Below the pieces are notes generated by a model. That model worked only from the letters and a program-made list of their open reading frames with translations. It did no database searches and had not been told where the DNA came from. Below are positions 46,015 through 54,542 of a stretch of 64,000 nt of DNA, in pieces. Each line of letters starts with the position of its first letter. The first letter of the stretch is position 1. The stretch is taken from positions 2,615,001 to 2,679,000 of the forward strand of contig NZ_CP116221.1 in NCBI RefSeq assembly GCF_023556315.2, given 5' to 3'. The position numbers and the translations under genes are program-made. The DNA comes from Psychroserpens ponticola. GTDB lineage: Bacteria > Bacteroidota > Bacteroidia > Flavobacteriales > Flavobacteriaceae.

Positions 46015-47334
46015 ATGAGTTCTGATTATAAAAATCCAGCATTTAAAAAATTATTACAACGACTACAAGAAGAAAGTTGGCAGTTAGAATTAATTATATC
46101 TGGTTTTGCCATTTTTGGACTTATAACAGCTATTGGGCCAATTAAAGAAGCCGTTAGTATTGCCGAATCAAAACAACAGTTAGTATTAACAATCATACTG
46201 GGTATTGCATTAGTATCTTGTTCTATCTTAATTTTTAATTTATTACTACATGTTGTATTAAGAGGACTTTGGATTGGCACCTTAGGCTTACGTTATGTGT
46301 CTGGAGATATTGATTACGACTCCTTAAACTACAGTGAAAAATTCACTAAATATCTAAAAAAAAGAGTTGGCTCGTTTGACAAATATGTAGCGACTTTAGA
46401 AAACTATTGTAGCATTATTTTTGCTGTATCATTCTTATTAATCTTCTACGTTCTAGCCTTAACTTTTACAATTATTACCATCGTTTTAATTATAGCAAAA
46501 ATTATAGAAAACGATAATTTACCAGAAACATTTAGAACTGTGATTGGTATTATTCTTATTCTTTTCTTTTTATTTGGAATGGTACTTACTTTTATAGATT
46601 TTATCACCCAAGGTTGGCTAAAAAAGAAAAAGTGGATTTCTAAGATTTATTTTCCAATCTATTGGGTCTTCAGTTTTATCACATTATCTTTTTTATACAG
46701 ACCTTTAGTCTATAATTTTTTAGATAATAAATTTGGAAGACGATTAAGTTTCGTGCTTTTACCTGTGTATCTTTCCATTTTGATTTTAACGTCCTTTAAA
46801 TACAAGCCTTCAAACTATTTTGATGGTGTCAATCAATCTTCAGAGATCTCAGCGAGTAGATTAAACTATATGGACCAGTTAAGTGATAGCGAACATATAG
46901 ATGAATTTGCTATTTCTTCCAAAGTTATAACAACACCATATTTAAACGTATTTTTCGAGTTAACTGATAATGTGGAAGACAATATATTTAACTTCAAGTC
47001 AGATTTGAAACCTGTTAATGACAAAAGAGGACTGCGGAGTGGTATCATTTTTACAGATAACAACACCAACTGGTCCTCAATACGAAACCAACAAAACAAA
47101 TATTTAGAAGCTCTTAACCAAGTCTACTCTGTTAAAATTGACAGTACAGATTATGATGGAGAGTTTATATTATCTGAAAACAAACACAAAGATTTAGGCT
47201 TTGAAACCTTTGTAAGCATCAAAGATTTGGAAGAAGGAAAACACCTTTTAAAAGTGATTAGAAGACGAATAAAAGATGGAGATACAGTTAAACATTCAGT
47301 ATGCAAAATTCCATTTTGGCATTTTAAAGAGTAG
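46015..47334 (+). CDS. Membrane protein of unknown function
   Basis: A 439-aa protein not recognised as a named family. It has about six membrane segments in the first 260 residues: ELIISGFAIFGLITAIGPI, TIILGIALVSCSILIFNLLLHVVL, IIFAVSFLLIFYVLALTFTIITIVLII, TVIGIILILFFLFGMVLTFI, IYWVFSFITLSFLYRPLVY and LSFVLLPVYLSILILTSF. A soluble C-terminal part of about 180 aa follows and may face the periplasm. It lies between two ECF sigma modules transcribed from the other strand and ends 2 bp from the convergent anti-sigma-like gene. A TATCTTTA -7-like element (one mismatch) lies at 45989-45996. Any link to the sigma factors is only positional. Confidence 0.7.
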   Translation: MSSDYKNPAFKKLLQRLQEESWQLELIISGFAIFGLITAIGPIKEAVSIAESKQQLVLTIILGIALVSCSILIFNLLLHVVLRGLWIGTLGLRYVSGDIDYDSLNYSEKFTKYLKKRVGSFDKYVATLENYCSIIFAVSFLLIFYVLALTFTIITIVLIIAKIIENDNLPETFRTVIGIILILFFLFGMVLTFIDFITQGWLKKKKWISKIYFPIYWVFSFITLSFLYRPLVYNFLDNKFGRRLSFVLLPVYLSILILTSFKYKPSNYFDGVNQSSEISASRLNYMDQLSDSEHIDEFAISSKVITTPYLNVFFELTDNVEDNIFNFKSDLKPVNDKRGLRSGIIFTDNNTNWSSIRNQQNKYLEALNQVYSVKIDSTDYDGEFILSENKHKDLGFETFVSIKDLEEGKHLLKVIRRRIKDGDTVKHSVCKIPFWHFKE

Positions 47335-47336
47335 TT

Positions 47337-47747
47337 TTATTTATAGCGTTTATCTAATTGATGCTTTAAAATTGAAATTTGTATGGCTAGCATAATTCCA
47401 AATAATATTGCAACATAAAACATCGTTTGAGACACATTAAAACCTGTGATTACAGCTGGAACTTCAAAATTAACATAGCGATCTAATTTTAAATATTCAA
47501 TTCCTTTAATGTCAGTACCAGAAGCCCCAAAAAGTAAATATCCAAGCACAGAAACTATTACAATACCAATACATAACCAAATACGTTTTGATATTAAAGG
47601 CACATAAGTGGTTGCGTTAGAAACTTCTAGTGCATTTATTTGAGTCATAACCGCTTGAGTAAAATCAAACGACGGACTTTCAACTGCTGATTTACCTATC
47701 ACTTTTCGTGATAAGTCGTCTAAATGTTTATCTGCGTTCTCTTTCAT
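47337..47747 (-). CDS. Small two-helix membrane protein, putative anti-sigma factor
   Basis: A 136-aa protein with two membrane segments (about 56-76 and 105-127) and a cytosolic N-terminus of about 50 residues (HLDDLSRKVIGKSAVESPSF). No known anti-sigma motif is seen, but its start overlaps the ECF sigma gene by 20 bp, and this arrangement is usual for such regulators. It is probably the membrane partner of that sigma factor. Confidence 0.55.
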   Translation of the reverse strand: MKENADKHLDDLSRKVIGKSAVESPSFDFTQAVMTQINALEVSNATTYVPLISKRIWLCIGIVIVSVLGYLLFGASGTDIKGIEYLKLDRYVNFEVPAVITGFNVSQTMFYVAILFGIMLAIQISILKHQLDKRYK

Positions 47748-48315
47748 AATAATCGAGTGTTTCTGGTTCTAAATGTGATTTTAAAATTGTTGCCAATTTT
47801 TTTCGACATCTAAATAATTTCACTTTTATTGAGTTAGCTGTAATTCCAACAATCTTTGAAATTTCATCTAAAGATAAGTCATCAAAATAATATAAGGTTA
47901 ATAAAAAACTGTCTTCGCTTGGTAACGTTTCAATACATCTTTGTATCGCTTCTTTTCGCTCATTAATCTCCATTTTATCTAGAGCATTATCAATAGTAAC
48001 AACTTCATGTGCTGTAAATTCGTTTATTTCAACATTATTCAGATGCTTTTTGTTCTTTTTAATTCTGTCTAAGCAACTATTATAAGCCACTCTATAAATC
48101 CAAGTTGAAAATTTCGAATCGCCTTTAAATTTATGCAACGACTTATAGGTTTTTATAAACGTATCTTGCGCAACTTCTTCTGCTTCTTCTCTATTCTTCA
48201 ACATTCTCAAGGCTAAAGTAAACACTAAGTCTTTATAACGGTCTACCAATATTGTAAATGAATTGGTATCGCCTTCAATAATTTGATTGATGAGTATTTG
48301 ATCGTTGGTGGTCAT
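47728..48315 (-). CDS. ECF-type RNA polymerase sigma factor (second)
   Basis: A 195-aa sigma-70 group IV protein. Region 2 includes RYKDLVFTLALRMLKNREEAEEVAQDTFIKTYKSLHKFKG and STWIYRVAYNSCLDRIKKNKK (positions about 24-88); region 4 has LSLDEISKIVGITANSIKVKLFRCRKKL. A close match to an ECF promoter lies just upstream (48328-48354), and the same motif precedes the divergent DUF6249 gene. It overlaps the putative anti-sigma gene by 20 bp. Family assignment is secure; the regulon is inferred from the promoter motif. Confidence 0.95.
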   Translation of the reverse strand: MTTNDQILINQIIEGDTNSFTILVDRYKDLVFTLALRMLKNREEAEEVAQDTFIKTYKSLHKFKGDSKFSTWIYRVAYNSCLDRIKKNKKHLNNVEINEFTAHEVVTIDNALDKMEINERKEAIQRCIETLPSEDSFLLTLYYFDDLSLDEISKIVGITANSIKVKLFRCRKKLATILKSHLEPETLDYYERERR

Positions 48316-48327
48316 TATTAAAGATAA

Positions 48328-48354
48328 GACGACTCAACTAATTATATGGTTACA
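48328..48354 (-). promoter_or_regulatory. ECF promoter of sigma factor operon 2
   Basis: Minus strand: TGTAACC (48354-48348), 16 bp, CGTC (48331-48328), with the sigma gene ATG 12 bp further on. It has the same boxes and spacing as the divergent promoter at 48388-48414, which supports autoregulation. Confidence 0.7.
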
Positions 48355-48387
48355 ACATATTATAAAAAACTTTTTTTTTTAAAATTG

Positions 48388-48414
48388 TGTAACCAGATTG
48401 AAATGTCTGTCGTC
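48388..48414 (+). promoter_or_regulatory. ECF promoter of the DUF6249 gene
   Basis: TGTAACC (48388-48394), 16 bp, CGTC (48411-48414). The transcription start would be near 48421, about 38 bp before the ATG. It is the mirror of the promoter of the adjacent ECF sigma gene. Confidence 0.7.
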
Positions 48415-48458
48415 ATAAGCTCAGAACATATAAATTTAATCAATTAAAAAACAACATT

Positions 48459-48800
48459 ATGGAAGTAATAATTATCGGAATCATTTTTGGATCTATTTTT
48501 AGCGTATTCTACTTATATTTTTCAACAAGAAACAAAGAACGTTTGGCTCTCATTGAAAAAGGTGCAGATGCTTCAATTTTTATGAGAGGAAGACAGCAGA
48601 CTGCTCCAATATGGAAAGTACTCATTCTTAATTTTGCATTATTATTAATGGGAATAGGACTAGGAATCATCATTGGTGGCATCATAAAAGAGAACTTAAA
48701 TGTAGATGCTGAAATAGCAATGCCAGGAACCATATTTCTGTTTGCAGGTTTAGGATTGTTTTTAGGATTCAATATGACAAAAAACTTAGATAAAGAATAA
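48459..48800 (+). CDS. DUF6249-like small membrane protein, candidate target of the adjacent ECF sigma
   Basis: A 113-aa protein with three hydrophobic segments (VIIIGIIFGSIFSVFYLYF, LILNFALLLMGIGLGIIIGG, TIFLFAGLGLFLGFNM) and a central charged loop (STRNKERLALIEKGADASIFM). The segment NKERLALIEKGADAS is typical of DUF6249. No function is known. It is read divergently from the ECF sigma gene under an identical promoter motif, and a terminator follows, so it is a one-gene unit. Role inferred from promoter only. Confidence 0.75.
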   Translation: MEVIIIGIIFGSIFSVFYLYFSTRNKERLALIEKGADASIFMRGRQQTAPIWKVLILNFALLLMGIGLGIIIGGIIKENLNVDAEIAMPGTIFLFAGLGLFLGFNMTKNLDKE

Positions 48801-48824
48801 GGCTTAATCAACGAATTAATTTTA

Positions 48825-48855
48825 AAAACTGCTATGCAATCGATAGCAGTTTTTT
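48825..48855 (+). terminator. Rho-independent terminator after the DUF6249 gene
   Basis: Stem aaaaactgctat / atagcagttttt with a short loop and a run of seven T, about 25 bp after the stop codon. Confidence 0.85.
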
Positions 48856-48919
48856 TATACTTTTTTAACCTCATTATTATGTATCTTTAGCTTTTAATTT
48901 TGAAAAATAACGCCTTAAA

Positions 48920-50716
48920 ATGAAAAAAATAATAACTCTTATTGTCATCGCAATTTGCTTTTCAGCATGCAAAAAAGATAAAGAAACTATAGAAAACACT
49001 CAAACTGTAAATAAAACACCAAAAAACGATACTTTCGACTTAGTATTAAGTAATTATTACGAAACAAGTTTAAAACAAAATCCTCTTAATGCTACTTCAG
49101 CTGGAGATTCTAGATTTAATGATCGTTTACCGAATTTTCTATCTGATGATTACGCCAAACAAATTAAAGCGTTTTACCAGAAATACAAAACCAAAATGAA
49201 TTCGTTTAGTGATAACGAGTTATCTCCAAGTCAACAATTAAGTAAAGAAATTTTAAATTGGGAATGTGACATTATTCTTCAAGGTTTAAGTTTTAATGAA
49301 GATTTAATGCCTATCAACCAAATGTGGACGCTTCAATTAACAATTGGACAGTTGGCAAGTGGATCAAGTTCACAACCTTTTAACACAATTGAAGACTACA
49401 AAAATTGGCTAAAACGTATTGATGGTTACTTACTTTGGATGAATTCTGCTGAAGAAAAAATGAAAGAAGGGATTGATCGTGGTTATGTACTACCAGAATC
49501 TTTGATCGTAAAAGTGCTTCCGCAGTTAAAAGCATTAACCACTGCAAATATGGACGAGCATTTGTTTTATAATCCAATTAAAAACTTTCCTGAAAGATTT
49601 CCTGAAAAAGATAAAGCAAAGTTAGCCGAATTATACGAATCAAAAATCAAAAATGAAATTGCTCCTGCTTATAAAAAATTATATGATTTTATGAGTACAA
49701 CATACTTAAAACATGGACGTACAACTAGTGGAGTTTCTGACCTGCCAAATGGACTTGAATACTATAGTCATCAAATAAAAAAATACACAACAACTTCTAT
49801 GACTGCCGATGAAATTCATCAGTTAGGCTTAAAAGAAGTCGCTCGTATTTTATCTGAAATGGAAGCTGTTAAAAAACAAGTTGGTTTTGAAGGTGATATC
49901 ATCGCTTTTTTCGATTTTGTGAGAACCAATAAAGAGTTGATGCCTTATGACAATCCCAAAAGCGTTATTGACAATTTTAATGAAATTCATAACACAATGA
50001 AACCTCAAATTGAAAAGCTTTTTGATTTAAAACCTAGAACAGCTTTTGAAGTACGACGTACTGAAGCTTTTCGTGAAGCATCAGCAAGTGCAGAATATAA
50101 TCCAGGTGCTTTAGATGGTTCTCGACCAGGTATATTTTATACACCAATTCCTGATGCCAAAACATACAACGTATTTGCCGATGAAGCTTTGTTTTTACAT
50201 GAAGCCATTCCTGGACATCACTTTCAAATTTCATTACAGCAAGAAAATAAAGACTTGCCAGACTTCAGAAAAACACTTTGGTATAGTTCTTATGGAGAAG
50301 GTTGGGCATTATACTGTGAGTCTTTAGGAAAAGAGTTAGGTTTATACACAGATCCATATCAGTATTTTGGAATGTTAAGTATGGAAATGCATCGTGCTAT
50401 TCGATTAGTTGTTGATACAGGAATTCATACTAAAGGATGGTCTCGTGAAAAAGCCATTAAATATTCGCTTGAAAATGAAGCTGAAAGTGAAGCAAGCATC
50501 ATTTCCGAAATTGAACGTTATATGGCAAATCCAGGACAAGCCTTATCGTATAAAATTGGTCAGCTTAAAATATTAGAATTACGTGCTAAAGCTGAAAAAG
50601 AATTAGGTGATAAGTTTGATATTGCTCAATTTCACAATCAAGTACTAGAATCGGGTTGTATTCCTCTAGCATTATTAGAAACTAAAATAGACAATTGGAT
50701 TGCATCAATTAACTAA
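48920..50716 (+). CDS. DUF885 family lipoprotein, putative metallopeptidase
   Basis: A 598-aa predicted lipoprotein (lipobox CFSACKKD, Cys17). The catalytic-like HExxH-type segment LHEAIPGHHFQISLQQE, the GEGWALYCESLGKELG motif (Glu of the third ligand) and DSRFNDRLP at the N-terminus match DUF885, a peptidase-like family. The helical domain and length are normal. It is probably an envelope peptidase; substrate unknown. The next gene starts (TTG) inside its 3' end, overlapping 17 bp. Confidence 0.87.
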   Translation: MKKIITLIVIAICFSACKKDKETIENTQTVNKTPKNDTFDLVLSNYYETSLKQNPLNATSAGDSRFNDRLPNFLSDDYAKQIKAFYQKYKTKMNSFSDNELSPSQQLSKEILNWECDIILQGLSFNEDLMPINQMWTLQLTIGQLASGSSSQPFNTIEDYKNWLKRIDGYLLWMNSAEEKMKEGIDRGYVLPESLIVKVLPQLKALTTANMDEHLFYNPIKNFPERFPEKDKAKLAELYESKIKNEIAPAYKKLYDFMSTTYLKHGRTTSGVSDLPNGLEYYSHQIKKYTTTSMTADEIHQLGLKEVARILSEMEAVKKQVGFEGDIIAFFDFVRTNKELMPYDNPKSVIDNFNEIHNTMKPQIEKLFDLKPRTAFEVRRTEAFREASASAEYNPGALDGSRPGIFYTPIPDAKTYNVFADEALFLHEAIPGHHFQISLQQENKDLPDFRKTLWYSSYGEGWALYCESLGKELGLYTDPYQYFGMLSMEMHRAIRLVVDTGIHTKGWSREKAIKYSLENEAESEASIISEIERYMANPGQALSYKIGQLKILELRAKAEKELGDKFDIAQFHNQVLESGCIPLALLETKIDNWIASIN

Positions 50717-51686
50717 ATATTTCACAGGATTCATAGCCTGTATCGTTGCTAGTGGTTTTGCGCAAACTAAAGTGATTAGTAGCGAAACAAATTATCCTGT
50801 TTCGTATGCTACCATTTCATTTGGTAGTGGTCAGGGTATTTTTGCAGATGATGAAGGCTATTTCTTTTTTACAAAAAAATTATATCCAGATGTAGATTCA
50901 CTATATATTTCGGCATTGGGATTTAAAGAAAAAGTAATCGCAACCGTAAACCTTCCTAAAACTATTTTTTTAGATATAGAAACGAATGCTTTAGACGAAG
51001 TTATTATTACAACTACAGTAAACCGTAAATTTAAAACACAAACGCAAAAACCATATTTAGATGACGACTATTACAAGTGTTGGCTTCCAACTATTGAAAG
51101 TGAAATAGCTGTATTTTTTCCTAATGACGACGATAAACTAAAAAAGATTACATCCATCTTATTTCCTATAACATTAGAGTCACGTGATTGGAAAAAACGA
51201 AAACGCAGTAATGCAGACAAAAGAGCCTTCTCAACGTTGTTTAAAGTAACATTTTATAATAACGACAATGGGTTTCCAGGCGAACCACTCACCTACTCAA
51301 ATATTGTTTTTAGAGCTACAGAAAAAAATGGAGATGAATTTAAGCTCAATGTTACAGAACATGATTTAATAATTCCAGAAAACGGCTTTTTCGTATCGCT
51401 TCAAGTTCTTGGTTATACAGATGCAAAAGGGAAACTCTTACCTAACAAAAAATACAAAGAAATAAAAGGCAAAAATGGTACTGTAAAAATACCTACTAAT
51501 TTTAGACCTTTATTACCTTTTACTGATGAGATTGAAGATTATCGCACGTATATTAAACGTGTTTTTATTAATGGTAATAGTTGGGTTCAATTTAAAAAAG
51601 GAAATGGTATAGAATCGGGCTTACTTCGTACAAATCTAAATAATTATGGCATTGGCATGACTTATAATGTCTATAAAGATGAATAA
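50700..51686 (+). CDS. Exported protein with carboxypeptidase-regulatory-like domain
   Basis: A 328-aa exported protein. The frame has a stop (TAG) at 50688, so the TTG at 50700 is the only plausible start; it gives a signal MHQLTKYFTGFIACIVASGFAQ. Residues about 24-100 look like the small beta-sandwich carried by TonB-linked outer-membrane proteins (NYPVSYATISFGSGQGIFADDEGYF, DSLYISALGFKE). The rest is beta-rich and unrecognised (GFPGEPLTYSNIVFRATEKN, RPLLPFTDEIEDYRTYIKRV). Function unknown. Confidence 0.75.
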   Translation: MHQLTKYFTGFIACIVASGFAQTKVISSETNYPVSYATISFGSGQGIFADDEGYFFFTKKLYPDVDSLYISALGFKEKVIATVNLPKTIFLDIETNALDEVIITTTVNRKFKTQTQKPYLDDDYYKCWLPTIESEIAVFFPNDDDKLKKITSILFPITLESRDWKKRKRSNADKRAFSTLFKVTFYNNDNGFPGEPLTYSNIVFRATEKNGDEFKLNVTEHDLIIPENGFFVSLQVLGYTDAKGKLLPNKKYKEIKGKNGTVKIPTNFRPLLPFTDEIEDYRTYIKRVFINGNSWVQFKKGNGIESGLLRTNLNNYGIGMTYNVYKDE

Positions 51687-51946
51687 TTCTTGGCATTTTT
51701 TTTTATTATCGGGAGAAAAAGAAGCTGTTAACATCCAAAAACAAGTTTTGATTCAACGTAGTTCTTTACAATTTGAACTCCTGTATTAGGCTTGGTGGTA
51801 TTTATAATTTGTAATTTACACTTCCAAACTCTTTTGAAGCATTCCAGCCTACTACAATCGAAATATGAAGTACATCTGAAAAATAGCAAAGTCAAAAATG
51901 GATGAATCAATTTAAAGAATTTGCCGAGAAAACAAATGCATAATCT
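51687..51946 (+). pseudogene. Non-coding gap with possible decayed coding remnants
   Basis: No intact gene is seen in these 260 bases. Short open pieces exist in different frames: 36 codons from an ATG at 51682 (SWHFFLLSGEKEAVNIQ), and later pieces reading SKYEVHLKNS and then, in another frame, QKWMNQFKEFAEKTNA followed by a stop at about 51941. The last piece has an ordinary protein-like composition, so this may be a broken gene with frameshifts. It could equally be chance. No terminator or promoter is clear. Confidence 0.25.
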
Positions 51947-52879
51947 ATGAAAACACTTTTCAGAATCATAGGTATTGTATTATTAACTATATCTTGCTCA
52001 TCAGACGATAGTAATAAAATCAATACCTCACAAACATTACCTTCATATGGCTCTGAAATTGAAGTCATTATAAATGGGTTGCAATTTGATGCCATGGAAC
52101 CTTTTATCTCTCCAGATGGAAATTACCTATTCTTCAACAACTTGAATGATGGTATAAATACAAAATTATATTATGCGACCAGATTGAATGATTCAACCTT
52201 TAATTTTGCAGGAGAATTATCAGGAACAAACCAATTAACACCACCACATTTGGATGCTGTTGCAGATATGGATATTAATGATAATTTTTATTGGACTTCA
52301 ACAAGAAATTATCCAACCGAATTGAATAATCTCTTTAGAGGATCCTTTAATAGTGGAAATGTGAATAGTATTGAAAGAGTTCAAGGAGATTTCAATATGA
52401 ATACTCCTGGCTGGTTAGTCATGGATCATGGAATAAGTTTAGATGGACAATTTTTATACTTCAATAATGCCAGATTTGATGACACAAACTGTTTAGGTCC
52501 TTGTGAAACAACTCTAGGAGTTGCACAAAAAGTTGATACTACTACGTTTAATATAATTCCAAATTCTGATGTAATCTTACAAAATATTAATGATCAAAAT
52601 TATATTTATTACGCACCTTGTATTAGTAGTGACAATCTAGAATTATACTATACGAGATATTTAAAAGGTGAAATTACTCAAGATACTGTTTTCGAAATAT
52701 GCGTTGCTGTTAGACCTAATTCTACATCAGAATTTTCAATTCCTAGAGTTTTATTTTCAGAAAGTATTTCAAATTTAATTGAAGCGCCAACACTAACTGT
52801 AGATAAAAACATCCTCTATTATCATCAGAAAACCACCAATTCTCATAAAATATTAATGAGATATAGAAATGCTATCTAA
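51947..52879 (+). CDS. PD40/TolB-like beta-propeller lipoprotein
   Basis: A 310-aa predicted lipoprotein (Cys17, LLTISCSSDDSN). The body has repeats of the type MEPFISPDGNYLFFNNLNDG, ADMDINDNFYWTSTRN, HGISLDGQFLYFNNARF and APCISSDNLELYYTRY, as in TolB/PD40 propellers. It is probably a periplasmic surface for protein interaction. No neighbour indicates a specific role; a short gap separates it from the FKBP lipoprotein gene. Confidence 0.75.
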   Translation: MKTLFRIIGIVLLTISCSSDDSNKINTSQTLPSYGSEIEVIINGLQFDAMEPFISPDGNYLFFNNLNDGINTKLYYATRLNDSTFNFAGELSGTNQLTPPHLDAVADMDINDNFYWTSTRNYPTELNNLFRGSFNSGNVNSIERVQGDFNMNTPGWLVMDHGISLDGQFLYFNNARFDDTNCLGPCETTLGVAQKVDTTTFNIIPNSDVILQNINDQNYIYYAPCISSDNLELYYTRYLKGEITQDTVFEICVAVRPNSTSEFSIPRVLFSESISNLIEAPTLTVDKNILYYHQKTTNSHKILMRYRNAI

Positions 52880-52961
52880 AGCAAAAGCCATTTTATAATT
52901 TACCGTCAATTTTTATATCTTGCGTAGCAATTTAACACACTAATAATTTCTATAATTCAAT

Positions 52962-53801
52962 ATGAAAAAATCAGCATTACTTGTAATAATCACCTTATTA
53001 CTAACATCTTGCGGAAACGACAAAAAGCATAATCATAATAGAAATATTGTTTTAAACGATACGATTACAACACCAAGCGGACTTAAATACATTTTTATAA
53101 AGGAAGGTTTCGGACAAAAAATTGAAGATGGCTCAAAGGTAAAAGCGTTTACAGAATTATACATTAATGATAATCCTGAGATCTTTTGGTCAACAGCTGG
53201 TGAAAAAGATTCAGTGTTTGCTTTTATTCATGGTAAAACAACTCTAATTAAAGGATTTACTGAATTAAATAGCTACTTAGCCGAAGGTGATAAAGTCATT
53301 GCAATACTTCCAGATTCATTAGCTTATGGTAACAAAGTAAAAAATGGAGTGCCTGTAGGCTCTACACTAATCTATAGTCCATATGAAGTACGATATGCTT
53401 CAAAAGCTAAAGAACTTTTAGAAGACACACTCTACAACATTGCTTCTACTGTAAACTCAAAAGCAGCGATTGATTTTTATGAAACTATTTTAAATAGTGA
53501 TCTTAAAGATAAGTACCATACAGATGTTGAAGATTTAGCAGAATTACTACTCAACCTTAATAAAGCCACTTTATATAAAGAATCTGAAGATTTAGCGAGT
53601 TACTTTTTGCAAAAAACAGATGAAGATAATATGAAACAAAGTTTTTCTTTTTACAAACTTCTTGCTCTAGAATCTCAAGGAAAATTTGATGAAGCACTAA
53701 ACTTAGTTAAACCACTAGCAACACAAGTTACAAACCAAGAATGGTGGCATAATAAAATGCTCGAGTTAAAAACAAAAGTTGCTAACGATAGTATTAACTA
53801 A
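52962..53801 (+). CDS. FKBP-type peptidyl-prolyl isomerase lipoprotein with C-terminal helical region
   Basis: A 279-aa lipoprotein (lipobox Cys17, LLLTSCGNDKK). Residues about 30-145 are FKBP: TTPSGLKYIFIKEGFGQKIEDG, GFTELNSYLAEGDKVIAILP, DSLAYGNKVKNGVPVGSTLIY. The C-terminal 130 residues are helical, possibly TPR-like (SFYKLLALESQGKFDEALNLVKPLA). The active-site Tyr/Phe set looks partly changed, so activity is unsure. It is the third PPIase gene in the window and probably acts on exported proteins. Confidence 0.83.
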   Translation: MKKSALLVIITLLLTSCGNDKKHNHNRNIVLNDTITTPSGLKYIFIKEGFGQKIEDGSKVKAFTELYINDNPEIFWSTAGEKDSVFAFIHGKTTLIKGFTELNSYLAEGDKVIAILPDSLAYGNKVKNGVPVGSTLIYSPYEVRYASKAKELLEDTLYNIASTVNSKAAIDFYETILNSDLKDKYHTDVEDLAELLLNLNKATLYKESEDLASYFLQKTDEDNMKQSFSFYKLLALESQGKFDEALNLVKPLATQVTNQEWWHNKMLELKTKVANDSIN

Positions 53802-53828
53802 AATATGAAAACAGAGGTAATAGTTAAA

Positions 53829-54509
53829 TTATTCAACTTCAAAATCAAAATAGGTTTTAGGAAAAGGCTCCCAACGTAACGTGAAATGCCACCATTCTTT
53901 AGCATAATTTCTGAAATTATGTTTCAGCATAACGTCTTGCAGTAATTGCCTGTTAGCCTTCTGCTCTTTAGATAATTGATCATGATTTACCCAAGATTCT
54001 TTTCCGAAGAAATCATACGGACTTCCCATATCTAAAGGTTCATTTGTAATGCCATTAATAATTGTCAAATCTAAAGTACTTCCTCTACTATGACCAGAAC
54101 GTGTGGCTATATATTCTTCTCTAAACAAATAACGCTTTTCAACATTTGGATAGAATTCTTGTTTATTAATGGTGTCATTTAAATCTTTAGCCCAACGCAT
54201 AAAATGATTAACTGCTCGTTGTGGCCTATAACCATCGTATACTTTTAAGCATAAATTCTGTTGTTGCAAATCATGCTGCACTTTTTGAAGTGCCTGAACG
54301 GCCTCAGCTGTAATAATTAATTTGTTTGCCTTGTAACCATCTATTGTATCACCAACAAAATTATTAGTAGTAAAATAACGCAGCTCTATATTTAAATCTG
54401 GAATGACATTTTTTGCATACACAAATCCTTCTGGAAGCTCATTTGATTCTTGAGAACCAAATGAAAACCAAAGCAAGATCAATGATATAATTGTAATTTT
54501 GAATTTCAT
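53829..54509 (-). CDS. D-alanyl-D-alanine dipeptidase (VanX-like, M15D)
   Basis: A 226-aa exported protein with an N-terminal signal (ISLILLWFSFGSQE). The motif SGHSRGSTLDLT (SxHxxGxAxD type, zinc ligands His and Asp) and the C-terminal EWWHFTL (Glu catalytic, His ligand) are intact, and YDGYRPQRAV is the conserved Arg-containing segment. It cleaves D-Ala-D-Ala in cell-wall recycling. As it stands alone, with no vanA/vanH genes, it is a housekeeping peptidase and not evidence of glycopeptide resistance. Confidence 0.9.
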   Translation of the reverse strand: MKFKITIISLILLWFSFGSQESNELPEGFVYAKNVIPDLNIELRYFTTNNFVGDTIDGYKANKLIITAEAVQALQKVQHDLQQQNLCLKVYDGYRPQRAVNHFMRWAKDLNDTINKQEFYPNVEKRYLFREEYIATRSGHSRGSTLDLTIINGITNEPLDMGSPYDFFGKESWVNHDQLSKEQKANRQLLQDVMLKHNFRNYAKEWWHFTLRWEPFPKTYFDFEVE

Positions 54510-54542
54510 ATGATATTAGCTAATTTAGATAAAAATTAAGTG

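Noticed and set aside
53829-54509. VanX-like gene as a glycopeptide resistance marker
   Set aside because: No vanA/vanH or regulatory genes nearby, and single exported M15D peptidases are common in Bacteroidota.
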